Below are positions 37,901 to 50,000 of a DNA stretch of 64,000 nt, piece by piece. Every line of letters begins with the position of its first letter. The first letter of the stretch is position 1. A program made the translations under genes and the position numbers. This stretch comes from Marsupella aquatica (taxonomy: Eukaryota > Marchantiophyta). Under the pieces are notes generated by a model that saw only the letters and a list, made by a program, of their open reading frames with translations, was not told where the DNA came from and did not search any database. The DNA is taken from positions 25,544,001 through 25,608,000 of the forward strand of contig OZ316894.1 of assembly GCA_973895155.1 (NCBI GenBank), read 5' to 3'.

Positions 37901-39390
37901 ATTGATAGATTTTGTCAATGATTTTTGAACTTGCCTTTCCAATAAGTGTGACAATGAGCGGTTTTATCAATTCTAACTTACAAAAAACACTAGTTCATGA
38001 AGATTTCTAGTTCACCGACATTTAGTCTGACATTGACAAATTTCATGTCAAATGTTGTCAAATATTAAAAAGATCATTATCATGGTGCACTGCAAGCAAG
38101 AACAGATTTATTTGCAAATGACAATAACTCCTCATTTTGTGTTTGTGGCAAGTTCTTGGTAAAATTTGGAACGTCATGCCATAAACCAGAATGTAAAGTT
38201 TTTTGACATACTAAACCCAATACAATAATATTGAGGTAAAACCATTGTTCATAACCATTTCAGTTGTCTCCTCTTCGTATAAGTAAGAATATAAAATAAG
38301 TAATAAATAGTTTAATATTTGCAACAATTAAAACTGTTCAAAAGTTTGGCAATCATAACCAACTCTGGATTTGGTACTAGGCAAGTGGAGTAGTCTGAAA
38401 TCTCTTTGCCTGTGAAGTCACCCTAGATGCATCGAAGAGGGACATTCAGGGGGACATTGAACATTGTGGAGATTGTTGACATGTAGGCGTGCAAACTCAT
38501 AGTGTAATGCGAAACTTAAGACCGGGTTAATTGTAGCAAAATCTAATGAAACAAAGATAAAAGATTGGAACTCAGTAAGACTGCGAATCGATTTGATCAC
38601 GGCGGCAAAGCGCCAGTTATGCTTCCTTCAAGATGTGCATTGTGAGCCAAGGATGCACAGAGGCCCCAATCTGGTCGTCGCCATCAAGCGGTGCCAAATG
38701 TTTCTTGTCCGTCCTTTCTAATATCATGCATTTTGATTATCTTGTAAATTGCATGGATTGAATTTCTGGACTCTCGAGAATGGTGCAAAGATTCAGGTCA
38801 TGGTAGTAACATGAAGTCATGCCAATACAGTTGTGCACAAATGGACCAACAACACCTCTCCCTCTTTCTCTCTCTTTAATTATCGTTTCTCTGGTACGCT
38901 CTGTGGGGATCGAGAGGGCAATCAAAAGTAAATCATCAGTGTGTGAGTGAGTGAATGCAATTAAGAGTGTGGCCAGGGCCTGGGAGGCACCCTGAAGCAA
39001 TCAATTGCGCTGCTCTGATAACTTCGACAGCACAAGACCGGTCAATTTGAACCACCAGCCCAGTCTGAATCCAGAGCTAGCATGACCAGACTCTGTGTTT
39101 AGTCCTCAATGAATAATATGGGTTCAAGTGCCCCGGTTGAGGTACCTCTATACAGAAAAATTCTAGTCAAATCGAGATCACCTACTCATCAATTTGCTCA
39201 ATTAAAACGTCTTATAAGTCAATAGCTTATGTAGACATTCCACATAACTTGAAGAGTTGGAGATGTCCTCCATTCTGCAGATTGGCATTCTGCAAAAAGA
39301 TAATCCTCCATAATCCAGGATCCTTTTGAAAATCATGTCAATCAATGGTGTCAATCAATGGCGAGAGGGCAATCAATGGAGAGAGCAATC
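34946..39390. other. Intergenic stretch, no recognisable gene
   Basis: 4.4 kb, increasingly AT-rich from 36 kb. It holds the degenerate repeat at 36590 and a possible LINE tail near 35.05-35.27 kb that I did not accept. No coding region is recognised. Confidence 0.5.
36590..36812. repeat. Degenerate T-rich repeat, about three units
   Basis: 'CCCCTGTATTGGG', 'CCCTGTATTGGGTCTCCATG' and 'CCCCTTTATTGGGTCTCCATG' variants recur, each followed by 'TTGTTT' and T/A-rich sequence with 'TTTAAAA' or similar. The units have diverged. Confidence 0.5.
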
Positions 39391-39508
39391 AAAAGTAAGT
39401 GCCGACTTTCGGTGGTGGATCCTGGCTTGGTTTGGGTAAACCTACTACGCGGACGGCTGGGGGGGATCCTGCATTTCAATTCGACCTGCTGCCCTCTTCG
39501 GTAGGAGT

Positions 39509-41233
39509 ATGGCCAGTTGCGAATCTCGACAAACTGCAAGACCGGCATCGCAGCGATCCGCATCAGTCGGCCACGATGTAGCAATCCAGAATGCAGCGAC
39601 CAGTAAACCTCATTCTAGTAAGCACACATCCAATATTCCCACGGTTCTGAATTCAGAAATTTTCTATATTCCAACAGACATTCTTCAGCTAGGCACAAGG
39701 AGGATTTTTGGGAATAAGGTGGTGCTTGGCTTCGAGTCCGAATTCAGTTCGCGACAAGCCAAGGATTGGATCTCGGCCTTCAATCAGGAGAACGAAATCA
39801 AACTGACTCTGCATGACGAGCTGGCTCATGCTCTTTTTGTAGTGCAATTTGACGCTAACGCAGGGGACCACATCAAGAAAAATCTTTTGAGTGCCTCCCC
39901 TATTAAAGCACTTGACAGATTTGCAGCCGTGAACGACTACACGCCAAGCTTCGACCCATGCAACGCCAAGGACTTCAAACATTTGGTAACTGTTTACATT
40001 CCACAAGGCAGTCCTGAGATTTATGAGTACATTAAATTCGTTGTGGCCCCCATCGGACGGTTCATACGCGCAAAGCAAGCACCAGGCACTGAAGGGCACC
40101 ACATTTCAGCTATTGTTGAAACCACACTCAAAATCTTCCCAGCACACGGTAAGTTTCAACTTAGTCGCCCAGGTGTCACCACTGTTGCCTTTGATTACGG
40201 CGGCAGAAATCTTCGATGCTGCTTTTGTTTCTCATACAGGCATTACGCAGCAAAGTGCACGCAGCCACGACCTGATATCTTCAAGGGCCACAAATTCCAC
40301 TTCAACGCCCCAGGAGAAGATGCCCAACACCCTATCGCAACATCCACACAACAAAGAGTACGACTGGATGCGGTGGTGTTGCACGATTATCAGGAGAAGG
40401 TCCGTAAGGCCAGAGAGGAGGCGGATTACTGGAGGGTGCGAGCTGAAGAACAACATCAGAAGGAGGAACTGGACTTGCAACACCTAGCACATCAAGCGGC
40501 TACTCTGGAGAAAGAGAAGGTGGCAACGAGTGGTACTCACCCGTCATCCTCTGCCACGCACCGGTCCTCCAGTAATCACCACAGCAGATCTTCCCGGAAG
40601 AGGAATAGAGGAGCCGCCACCAAGTATCCTAGGAAACGCGACAACACTACAGACGATATATCTCGAGCAAGCAGGAGTCTGCAGGCTGTCCATTCCAACG
40701 AGAAAATTGGCAGTGTGGAACCTACGCACAGCAAATCTACTGTGCTCCCCATTGTGCAAATTGATACTACGTCTCCCAAACATACTCCAATCACCCACAG
40801 ACGGCCCAGAAAAAAGGTGTGGGTGGTCCGGCCTACATAGGTCGGTGAATCTCCCATCTCACAGATTGCAAGGCCCCAAACAGTCGAGGTGGAGGTAACG
40901 TCTTCTATTGCACCGGTGATTCATATTGAAAGAACGACATCCCCACCACCTCCTTTTGACAGGACAAACGTTACTATACGCAAACGTCCGCTTTCGAGAG
41001 AATCCTCTGCAACTGACTCAGACCCGCTGCCTCTCTCCTTGGGGGTCATACAGCCCCGTGCCAAAAGACCGCGCTTATTGGAACCTATACCTATAGGTAC
41101 GCACTGCCATAGAATCCCTCCGACTCCCGATGTGCAAACTAACAATTCTCACATACAACATGCGGGGCTTAGCCTCCCGGAGACGCAGACTTCGAGCCCA
41201 TTTCATCTTGGAGGGGCTGCAACATATCCCTGA
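39509..41233 (+). pseudogene. LINE ORF1 (nucleic-acid-binding protein), internal stop
   Basis: The ATG at 39509 opens 443 codons to a TAG at 40838-40840, and the same frame stays open to 41233 with similar proline- and serine-rich composition. The natural product was therefore probably about 574 residues. A CCHC zinc knuckle 'CCFCFSYRHYAAKC' (Cx2Cx4Hx4C) lies near residue 240. A coiled-coil-like stretch around 'VRKAREEADYWRVRAEEQ' and a basic, serine-rich region follow. ORF1 proteins coat LINE RNA during retrotransposition. The start of ORF2 at 41130 overlaps the end of this frame. Confidence 0.8.
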
Positions 41234-44200
41234 CGTGGTGTGTATTCAGGAGCATAAACTGCATGCTCGCAGAATCTGCAAATTGCAAGAGGTTTGGAGA
41301 TTTGCACACTGGGTTTGTGCGCCTGCGGCGGATGGAGCCCACTCCATCCGAAATGATAACGTTTATGCTGGCCAGGGGGGTATAGCTCTTGCCATTACAC
41401 CGGTGCTCCGTCAATTTGTCATTTTGGAGGGAGTGATTGACTCAGGGAGAGCTGCTTGGTGCTGCTTGGTGCATGACGGGCTGGGCAAGGTCGGTCTTCT
41501 TGGAATCTATGCACCAAACTCGGCTAGGGAGAGGACAAACCTCTGGCGGGAGCTTTTCAATCGGCTGGACCCATTGTTCACCTGGATTCTTATGGGGGAT
41601 TTTAATATGATTGAACAATCTTTCGATCAGAGAGGGGGGCCAAGCACAACTATATCGGGCAGTGAAAGGCGAGCTTGGCGCCATCTCGTGAGGCGACTTC
41701 ACCTAGTGGACTCATTCCAGGAGCAACAAGGACATCTCCGCTTCAGTTGGGATAATAAGAGAAGATTTCGCCATGCCCCTGCCATGCAACAACCACAAAA
41801 CCTGGAAGGCCGAGTTCTGAGGAGGCTTGACAGAATTTATGCCTCCAGGGGGGGTTAGTGCTAAATTCGATATCTCTTCCACTATAATTCCTGGGATCCC
41901 CTTGTCGGATCATGCCCCTGTCATTGCTTTGATCACCCCGGTGGTGCCTGTCAAGCGTCCCTCACAACACCGCATGAACGTCAGCCACCAGAAGCAGGCG
42001 GAGTACCGGGAGCGCATGGAAAGAATGTGGAAAGAGAGAGAGAGCTTTGTTGTAGGGGAGGTTTATCGGCAGCTAAGACTCTTGTTCATTGTCTGGGGAA
42101 GGCACGGAAGTTTGACAGAAGCTGGGGGAAAAGGAAGGCCCTGGAGAGACGCTTGCGGGAAACACAACTTCGTACATCGCTCACCCAGGCACAGCTTCAA
42201 TTCGAGAGGGACCCACACATAGCTCAAAATCAAGATGCTCTGAAGGCGGCCGAAACATTGGTGCAGGAATTTGAGGCTGAGAAAGTCCAGTGGATGGACT
42301 ACATTCTGCAGTCCCGGTGGATTGGCGATGGGGAAAAATGCTCCAAGCTTTTCTTCAGAACTTTCAAAGGATTGGCCATGAAAAACGAAATCACTCAACT
42401 TTTCACTAAGGAGAATCTGCTAGTCAGCGGTTGGGACGGGATGGCTGATACTGCCACTACTTTTTTCAAGGATATCTTGGGCCAATCTGCGGGTCCACAG
42501 TGGGAACACATTGCAAGGGTTCTGGAGCTGCAAAAAACAAGAATCACAAGGGAGGACCAGGAGATGTTGAATGAGCCTTTCACGTTGGAGGAGCTTGGAA
42601 AGGCTGCGGCAGCGCTGGCGTGCAACAAATGCCCGGGTCCAGATGGGGTACCGGTGGAGTTTTTTGTGGCGCATTGGGACACTGTGGGTCCCTCTCTGCT
42701 TGGTGCGCTTACGCAAGAAATGGCTGAGGGGGTTTTCTCAAATGCGATTACTAGGGGATTCATTGTACTCCTACAGAAGAAGGATGATCAGCGGTACTTG
42801 ACCAACAAAAGGCCCATTACTTTGCTGAATGTGGTTTACAAGATTGGCGCGAAGGCCTTTCAGCTACGTCTGATTCCAGTCCTACAAAGGTTCATCTCAC
42901 CACAGCAATTTGCCTTTCTACCAGGTCGGAATATTCACCATTCCTTGATGCTACTCAACGAAATGTTACACCATGCTCACGTCTCTGGCCTGGATTACAT
43001 TCTGATGAAATTAGACGTAACCAAGGCTTTCGACAAACTTGAATGGCCTTTCTTGATGGCTCTCATGGGGAAAGTTGGCTTCGACGGGCTACTCATGAAA
43101 TTTCTGGGAGCTACTCATGCCTCAGCATCCTCGGTAGTACTTCTCAATGGGAGAATGGCTTCACCCTTTGGTCTAGCCCGATCGGTCAGACAGGGATCGA
43201 TGCCCCCTATCACCTCTTTTGTTCCTTATTGCAATTGACGCCCTTAGCAGGATGATACAATGGGCGGTCGATAGGGGGACCATTCAGGGTGTTGACATTC
43301 AACCTGTACGCGTACACAATGTGCACAATTTATATGCAGACGACTTGGCTATGCTCATTCGCGCTTTCATGGAGAATGTTGACAATTGTAAACAGATCTT
43401 GGACCGTTTTGGCTCGGCATCCGGACTCGTTTGCATCTGGGAGAAAACGCAAGCAGCATTTATTTCCCCACGTAGACTCCCGATCCAATTCAGGCGTTTG
43501 CCCTGGAGTTGGGAGACCGAAGCCACCGCCACTAAGCTCTTAGGAATTCCCGTGGCACAGAGTATCTCTGAAGAACAAATGGTGCTTTCCTTAGCGGAGA
43601 AGCTTGAATCCAGACTAGACAAGGTCCATCGGAGTTCGGGGTCCCTTATTGCTCGTGTCACGGTCACTAACCATTTAGTCATGAGCACTCTTTGGTTTAT
43701 GCTCACGGTCTGGATTGGGCAGCTGCACACCCTGGCTACACTTCAGAAGAAAATCACTGCCTTCGTGTGGGCAGGGCAGAACGAGAAGGCCCGATCGAGG
43801 GTTGCCTTTGCTACTATAACTCGACCGAAGCGGCTGGGGGGACTAGGACTCATCTCATTGGTGGCGCAATTCAGGGCATTGGCAGGCAATTTCATCACTT
43901 GGGCACTGGCCGAAGGGGATCACCCACTGCGTCGAATTCTACAGCACGAGATTAAACAACTCTCTAAGCAGAAATGGGGAGGGGAAGTATTCTCACACTG
44001 CCACACATTGCCACACAATGGTTCAAAGGTTTGGACCAATGTTTGTACAGGGTGGAACGTCATCAAGAAGAACCTCCGTCCCACACCCCCTGCTCATTTA
44101 GAAGGATGGCATGATCTTCCTCTTTGGACCCAGCACATCAAGCACGTCCATGCTAATGCAGCCAAATGCCGTAGCAATCCACAGAGGAAAATCAGGAGGG

Positions 44201-45414
44201 CAGGATTTATTTCCATGCAGGATGTCCTTGATGTACAGGGAAGTTTCATCGAATGGGAGACAGGTCCGAATTTGATACTCCCAGGGAATTGCGCCCGTGC
44301 CTACCGCAAGCTTATTGCCAACCTCAGGAGTGTACCAGAACTACATGGCGAGCCTGAGCAACTCGTTCCTATCTTTATGGAAGCCATCATGCCCTGTGGA
44401 ACTCTGTTCATTTGGGAATACCAAATACAGCGGAATCGGGTCACAACCCAATGGCAGAGATTTAATGATACTTCACATCCACGGCAGACCTTCAAGGTGG
44501 CAAATGGACTCCTCTACAAATCAGTCAACTCAACTCCCCCGATCGGTACCGTTATACACCGGGTTCTGGTGAGATCACATGGTAGAGCTCCCATTCTCAA
44601 GCAGCGGATTGGCAGACCTCTGGGATCCCTTTCACCCCTGCTACAATATGAGTGGAAAGATGGGCTTCCCTTTCTGGACACCCACACTGCACATCTGAGG
44701 GAAATTCAAGGTACAACTTCTGGATCCCTTCACAAAGCGGTGCAGAAATGGGCCATCAGCTTGAACTGGAGACCGGATCCACTTACGCTATGGGCTGATA
44801 CTTGGCTACCTTTTCGGGCTGCTAGTGAAAATTGCTACTTGTGGCAGTTGATTTACAGGATCCCGGCAACACAACATTGGAGATTTCCGCGGCTACCACC
44901 CTCCGATTCCAGCACTTGGTGCACCCGGTGTGGACTGGATCAACAGGAAGACATACTTCACTGCATATGGAGTTGTCATCAGTCTCAGATCATTTGGAGA
45001 TCGGTGGAATGTGTTCTCCAGCTTTGTGCATTCTCTAGCCCGGGCAACTCAATTCGCCTTCAGCCCGCACACATTTTTGTTGGAGTGCCACTACCTGATG
45101 AGTGGGATACACCGGTAAAGCTTTGGCATACCCTACGGGCTATCATTTGTTGGAATGTGTGGAAGGACAGAAGCACACATTTTTTTGAACACATCAGACC
45201 TAACCCACAGGGGGTTATTCGGAAATCCTGGCATCGACTCGGAATTTACCTCCGAAAGGACTGGGCACGACACAGAGTCCGCATTAGGGCTGGCAAGACC
45301 ACCCCAAGAGAGGCCCGAAATGAGATGTCCTTTAACTACGGCACCTGGGTAGGCCTGTGGGAGATCCACGATGAAGCTCTCCAAGTTCCACCTGTCCCTC
45401 CACGTCCCCCGTGA
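41130..45414 (+). pseudogene. LINE ORF2 (endonuclease, reverse transcriptase, zf-RVT), three frameshifts
   Basis: The coding region passes through frames starting at 41130, about 41850, about 42090 and about 43205. It begins with an exonuclease/endonuclease/phosphatase domain ('LTILTYNMRGL', 'CIQEHKL', 'LLGIYAPNS', 'MGDFNM', 'LSDHAPV'). The reverse transcriptase follows, with 'KCPGPDGVP', 'FLPGRNIHHSLML', 'KLDVTKAFDKLEW', 'RSVRQG' and the catalytic 'YADDLAML'. The C-terminus has a zf-RVT-type cluster 'CTRCGLDQQEDILHCIWSC'. Two of the three breaks fall in homopolymers (seven G near 41847, five C near 43202). The catalytic residues are present, but no single frame can make the whole enzyme. Confidence 0.88.
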
Positions 45415-45741
45415 ATCAAAATCTTATCTCAGGTTTGGAAGTTGCACTGCAGACTGACTGATTGAGCTCTTGCTCTCTCACGGACCCACTGGAAGGAACC
45501 CGGCCGGAACCTGATCACTGGCCAGTCTTTAGGAGTTTGCTGCTCCGGCTGTAGTCTCTAAATTACTTGTTTAGGCGCCTTCCTTTTGGGGGCCAGCTTC
45601 TTCCCTGGTACCGGCCTCCCCGGTCTTAGCGCTTCGACCTTTGGTCCTTTGGGTTGGTGCCTTTTGGGCCCCCCTTTTTGTATGTTGACTTTTTGAATGG
45701 AATTCAATTGGTTCTTTCAAGGCAAAAAAAAAGTAAGTGCC

Positions 45742-45847
45742 CACAACATCCATAAGATTCTGGTTGAATTTCCAGATTTCACAAGTGTTCTTTACACAAC
45801 ATCCATAAGATTCTGGTTGAATTTCCAGATTTCACAAGTGTTCTTTA
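45742..45847. repeat. 53-bp tandem duplication beside the LINE
   Basis: The units 45742-45794 and 45795-45847 share 'CACAACATCCATAAGATTCT' and appear identical. They begin at the base after the LINE's 3' target-site duplication. Confidence 0.9.
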
Positions 45848-46036
45848 CACAATGGTTTGCGTGACACCATCAAAGTGTCAAATTTTCGTTAACCAAACAC
45901 TATCATATATCAAAACAATCACTTACCAATAAATACATGTTATAAGTATCACACATTGTTCAACACAACTACTGTATGTATTACATTTCAATATTAAGAT
46001 CTAAAACTAAAAACACAAAAGAGATCATACATCCAC

Positions 46037-46137
46037 AAACTAATTCTACATTTTGGAGCTTGAGAGTTTCTAATTATTTAGATTTATAAACTAATTTTAC
46101 ATTTTGGAGCCTGAGAGTTTCTAATTATTTAGATTTA
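46037..46137. repeat. 51-bp tandem duplication
   Basis: 'AAACTAATT', 'TACATTTTGGAGC', 'TGAGAGTTTCTAATTATTTA' recur in two adjacent units with few mismatches. Confidence 0.85.
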
Positions 46138-46374
46138 CATCGGTTGGGGCATTTGGATAAAACAAAGAATTTGGATAGAACCAGATATATCACTAACAAA
46201 GTATTAAAATGTAAATCTGTTTTCACCATTTATTTGTTGTTCTCAAATTTATTTTTCCATTTCTTGATCTTTTTACTGTTATCAGATATAACTTCCACAT
46301 ATAACTCTTCATGAGCAACAGTTTTGATAAATTGTTTATGGAAATTTCCAACATGATCTACCTTTGCTTTATCA

Positions 46375-46640
46375 ATGTCTATCTTGTGTCTAGTTCTATT
46401 TTGTCACTGTCAACCTTGTACCTACCTCTTCTTTATCATTGTCTATGTTGTGTCTAGCTCTAAAAATTCCAACATGGTCTACCTCTGCTTTATCATTGTC
46501 TATCTTGTGTCTAGTTCTGTTTTATCACTGTCGACCTTGTGCCTATCTCTGCTTTGTCATTGTCTATTTTGTGTCTAGCTCTATTTTGTCACTGTCGACC
46601 TTGTGCCTACCTCTGCTTTGTCAGTGTCAATCTGAGCTGA
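46375..46640. repeat. Minisatellite, period about 63 bp
   Basis: About four units contain 'CATTGTCTAT.TTGTGTCTAG' and 'CACTGTCGACCTTGTGCCTA' in alternation. One unit is interrupted by 'AAAAATTCCAACATGGTCTA'. It lies about 440 bp beyond the 3' end of the FIE gene. Frames seen across it are repeat translations. Confidence 0.8.
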
Positions 46641-47078
46641 GCTTGTAGAAAACAAAGCTCCCTTTTGGCAAACATGCTTCCCTTGTGGGCCAACACACAA
46701 ACTCCTCAGCAAAGGACGCTCACTTCTCCATGTTGTACCAGCTTCCAGGATTTTAAGTCAGATTGGGTAGAAAGTTTGACTATATACAGGACTCTGTTGC
46801 CTGCGCAGCTAATCAGCCCAACTGAGGACAGAGTACGCAAGTTTGTCTGGCCTAAGAACCGCCAAGTTGTCCATGAAATTGGACTTCACTCCCAATTTCA
46901 ACTGCAAAGGTTCCAGAATTTCGTCGTCTGTCAAGAACAAACAGGAGTAATCATATCAAATAGACTACCAGCAAAACCTGTCAGCTCAGCTCTTAATCAC
47001 AGGCAAGACCAGATCCCTGCAATTGAAAAGCCCTCACCTGCTAGTAGCACCCCAGGTGTCCTCCGTGAAAAGAGCTGC

Positions 47079-50000
47079 TTAATTGCTTGTAGAGGCATAG
47101 CCTACATCCCATCTCCAAATAGAACCATCCTCACAGCAGCAAAGAATGGTGCTGTAATGTAACAAAAATTTCCAGCATGTGCAATTGACCGTGTCAGTAT
47201 AGAGGGAATAAAATACTCACCGAAGTTTTTCCAATAAACAGCCTCCTAAACATTTTGCAACTAATTATGACAGAAGTCTGACGACCATATGCTGTAGTCA
47301 TCACAAAAGTCAAGATGAGGTTACAATTTCCCGTTGCATAGCTTGGGTGAGCAACAGAGGGCGGCGTGCAAATAAACTTGAGAAAATTACCTTCCATCAA
47401 ATGAGGTAGCGGTTTGGCGGACTGGGGATTTGCATTGAGCATGAAACAACCTGCAAACGCAATAATCACCCCATGACTTGACTGTCCCCAACAGGACATA
47501 AGGCTCATCGCATTCATTTACGTCTGCCAACCACATCAGAAGCTAAAATCATTGCGTACAATAAAAATCTCCTGCTTTCTCTTAGTTTGGGCATCCGTGA
47601 ACTCACTTGGCTAGTAAATTCGGTGGACTTGACTGTGGCTCCCACACAAATACCTTTCCTTCTCGGTTACCTACAGAAAGAATGCTGAAGCAATTAGCAG
47701 ACGTATTATCAAGACAACTGGAATTTCATTAATGTCATGCTTATAGCATCTGAGCAGACATTAGGCATCTTTTTCCACACCTGCCATGAGTTGCAACAAA
47801 GGTGAAGAGACAATTCACGATGTCATACCAATTGCAAGAGTATTGAAATGAAAATCACAAGAAAACTTGATGAACCAAATATCACAATCTGGAACGGGAT
47901 ACTTCTGGAGTACATCTACAGCACCCTGAAACATAACAGACAGCACACTTTGACGTCACAGATGTCCCATGGGGAGTTTTGTAAAATTGTAAGAGCGGAA
48001 TACAAAGAAAACTATTTTGATTTAATTTTAAAATGGGTGCAACTAATGTAAAGTTAAATGGGCCTGTTGAGAGGCAAGCGTCTCTACCATCACTAAATAA
48101 TAGCAATGAATTACCTCAGTCCCACTGTGTTCCTTGAGCAGTGGCTCCCATACCACAATTTCATTGTCAACACTCTGATTCATGAAGAACAAGGAAACGT
48201 CAGTCTCCTCAAGGAAAAGTCTCACATTTTATAGGAAACGACACTCCTGCTCTCACCGATTGTCCAAAGAGTCTTCAATCTTTTCCAGAATTTGAATGCA
48301 ATTGACAAACTGGATCGTATACTCGATACTCTCCAACTTTTCACTCCTTTGACATCCGACAGCAATACAAAACAAACTAAATGATGTCTCCCATCCTTGG
48401 TTACTACCCTAAAGTTACTGAAGAAGTGCACCTTTGAAAGGATGAAATCACCAAGCCAACGAGTGCAGTCCACATAATTAGAATGAACCAACGCATTGAA
48501 CACCTGCACCTTACGTCCCGTAAATCAATATTTCTCAACCCATTGTTCCATTTACCAAATCCAGGTCATTGACTATGTCAAATCTTGATCAACCGAACAA
48601 CCACTACGTCAGCTGGGGCAGATAAGTTTGTCACTGCTATTGAAAGACGGATCAGAAGTCAAAATAATCAAAGACGGAGATCTCACCGGAAACTGCACAT
48701 ACTTTGTGGGAAACTTTGAAGGTGACTCCGTCCATGTAAACGACATCTCAACGTACGTCCAAAAGTCTGGTAAGAGGCCAACCTTGTCAGAAGTGCAGAT
48801 CTGTTGTCCATACAAGATGGACAAAGTAAAATCTATTTCTTTCTGATACGGTATACAGACTTCCACAAGACTTGATTACAACCTGGGAAGAATATAATAA
48901 CAGCACAAATATTCCTTTGGCATCACCTTTAATATTCCAGAGCTTTATAGTGTTGTCCATCCCACAGCTAGCAATTTGATGCACATCTGAAGGGTGGAAA
49001 TCCTGTGATACATAAAACCCAAGCAATGATTGACTTCAGATTCTTGCGTCTCCGACCTGCGATTAGAGGCTGTAAATAATCCTTGCTGGACTCGGTCAGT
49101 GGTTGAGATGACAGTCATACGGAAGTTTGATAGCAAATTTATGAAGAGAGCTTACAGTAGCTCTAAATTTAGCTGAAGTTAAAATAACATACCACACTAA
49201 GAACTTCGTTACGATGGCCCCCAGCACCAGCCATTATGAGAATGCAGACATTTGTAGTCACATTCCAAAGTCGAATAGATTCATCCTATACATACCAGAA
49301 TTCATGTTAGAAGTTGCAACTTGAGAACGTCCGTCTGAAGGAACAACATTGGTCGCGTGGATTAGAGCTTCGACGGTAAGAGATGAAGTGGCAACTCGAA
49401 ATTCTGTATGCACCCACATATCGAACAACATTCGAGATTGAGACGTAATACAGCTAAAACATTCAGGAGACACATCTAGATGATTCAGTCAGTGGGGCTC
49501 CAAGAATCAACCAATTACAAAGACAAAAAAGGTCTCAATCCTGCTAGAAAGTTGAAAATCTAATCAGTACAGACCAGGCACTTAGGGAAGAAAATATTAC
49601 TTTGCTTGCCGAGATAACAAGGCATGGCTTCAAGGCTTGAGTCCTTAGCTCATTAACAGAGTCGCCATGGCCAACTAGGCTCTGCAAGTCAGCAACAACT
49701 GTAAGCTCCATTACAGCCATCGATTAACTCGAACGAAATTGAGAAACAGGGCAGGACGACAAGACATGCTGTAACGCGCCTGTTAGTTAACAATGTTCAT
49801 ACGTCTGTAACGCGCCTGTTGGTTAACAATGTTCATACGTCGACGTGATACTCCGAGGTGGCTTCTGATAAGAAATGACTGCATTTTCCAGATGTGTCGC
49901 GAATTACCTTCAGTAGTTTCTCCTTGGTGCAGTCGATGACGCGAATAACACCGTTGCTTCCACTGGCAACGAGCAGGGGTGATCCCTCGTTGTCACACGC

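Larger units (their letters stand above)
39391..45741 (+). mobile_element. Nearly full-length LINE with 13-bp target-site duplication
   Basis: The element runs from about 39404 to an A run ending near 45728. It is flanked by identical 'AAAAGTAAGTGCC' copies at 39391-39403 and 45729-45741, the expected target-site duplication of target-primed reverse transcription. In order it holds a short 5' UTR (about 105 bp), ORF1 with a zinc knuckle, ORF2 with AP-type endonuclease, reverse transcriptase and zinc-binding tail, then a 3' UTR of about 310 bp and poly-A. The length is about 6.3 kb, typical of plant L1-type elements. It is no longer autonomous because ORF2 has three frameshifts and ORF1 an early stop. 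The exact duplication suggests a rather recent insertion. Confidence 0.92.

Noticed and set aside
46665-47162. 165-codon plus-strand frame antisense to the end of FIE
   Set aside because: It overlaps the last FIE exon on the opposite strand and has no domain.
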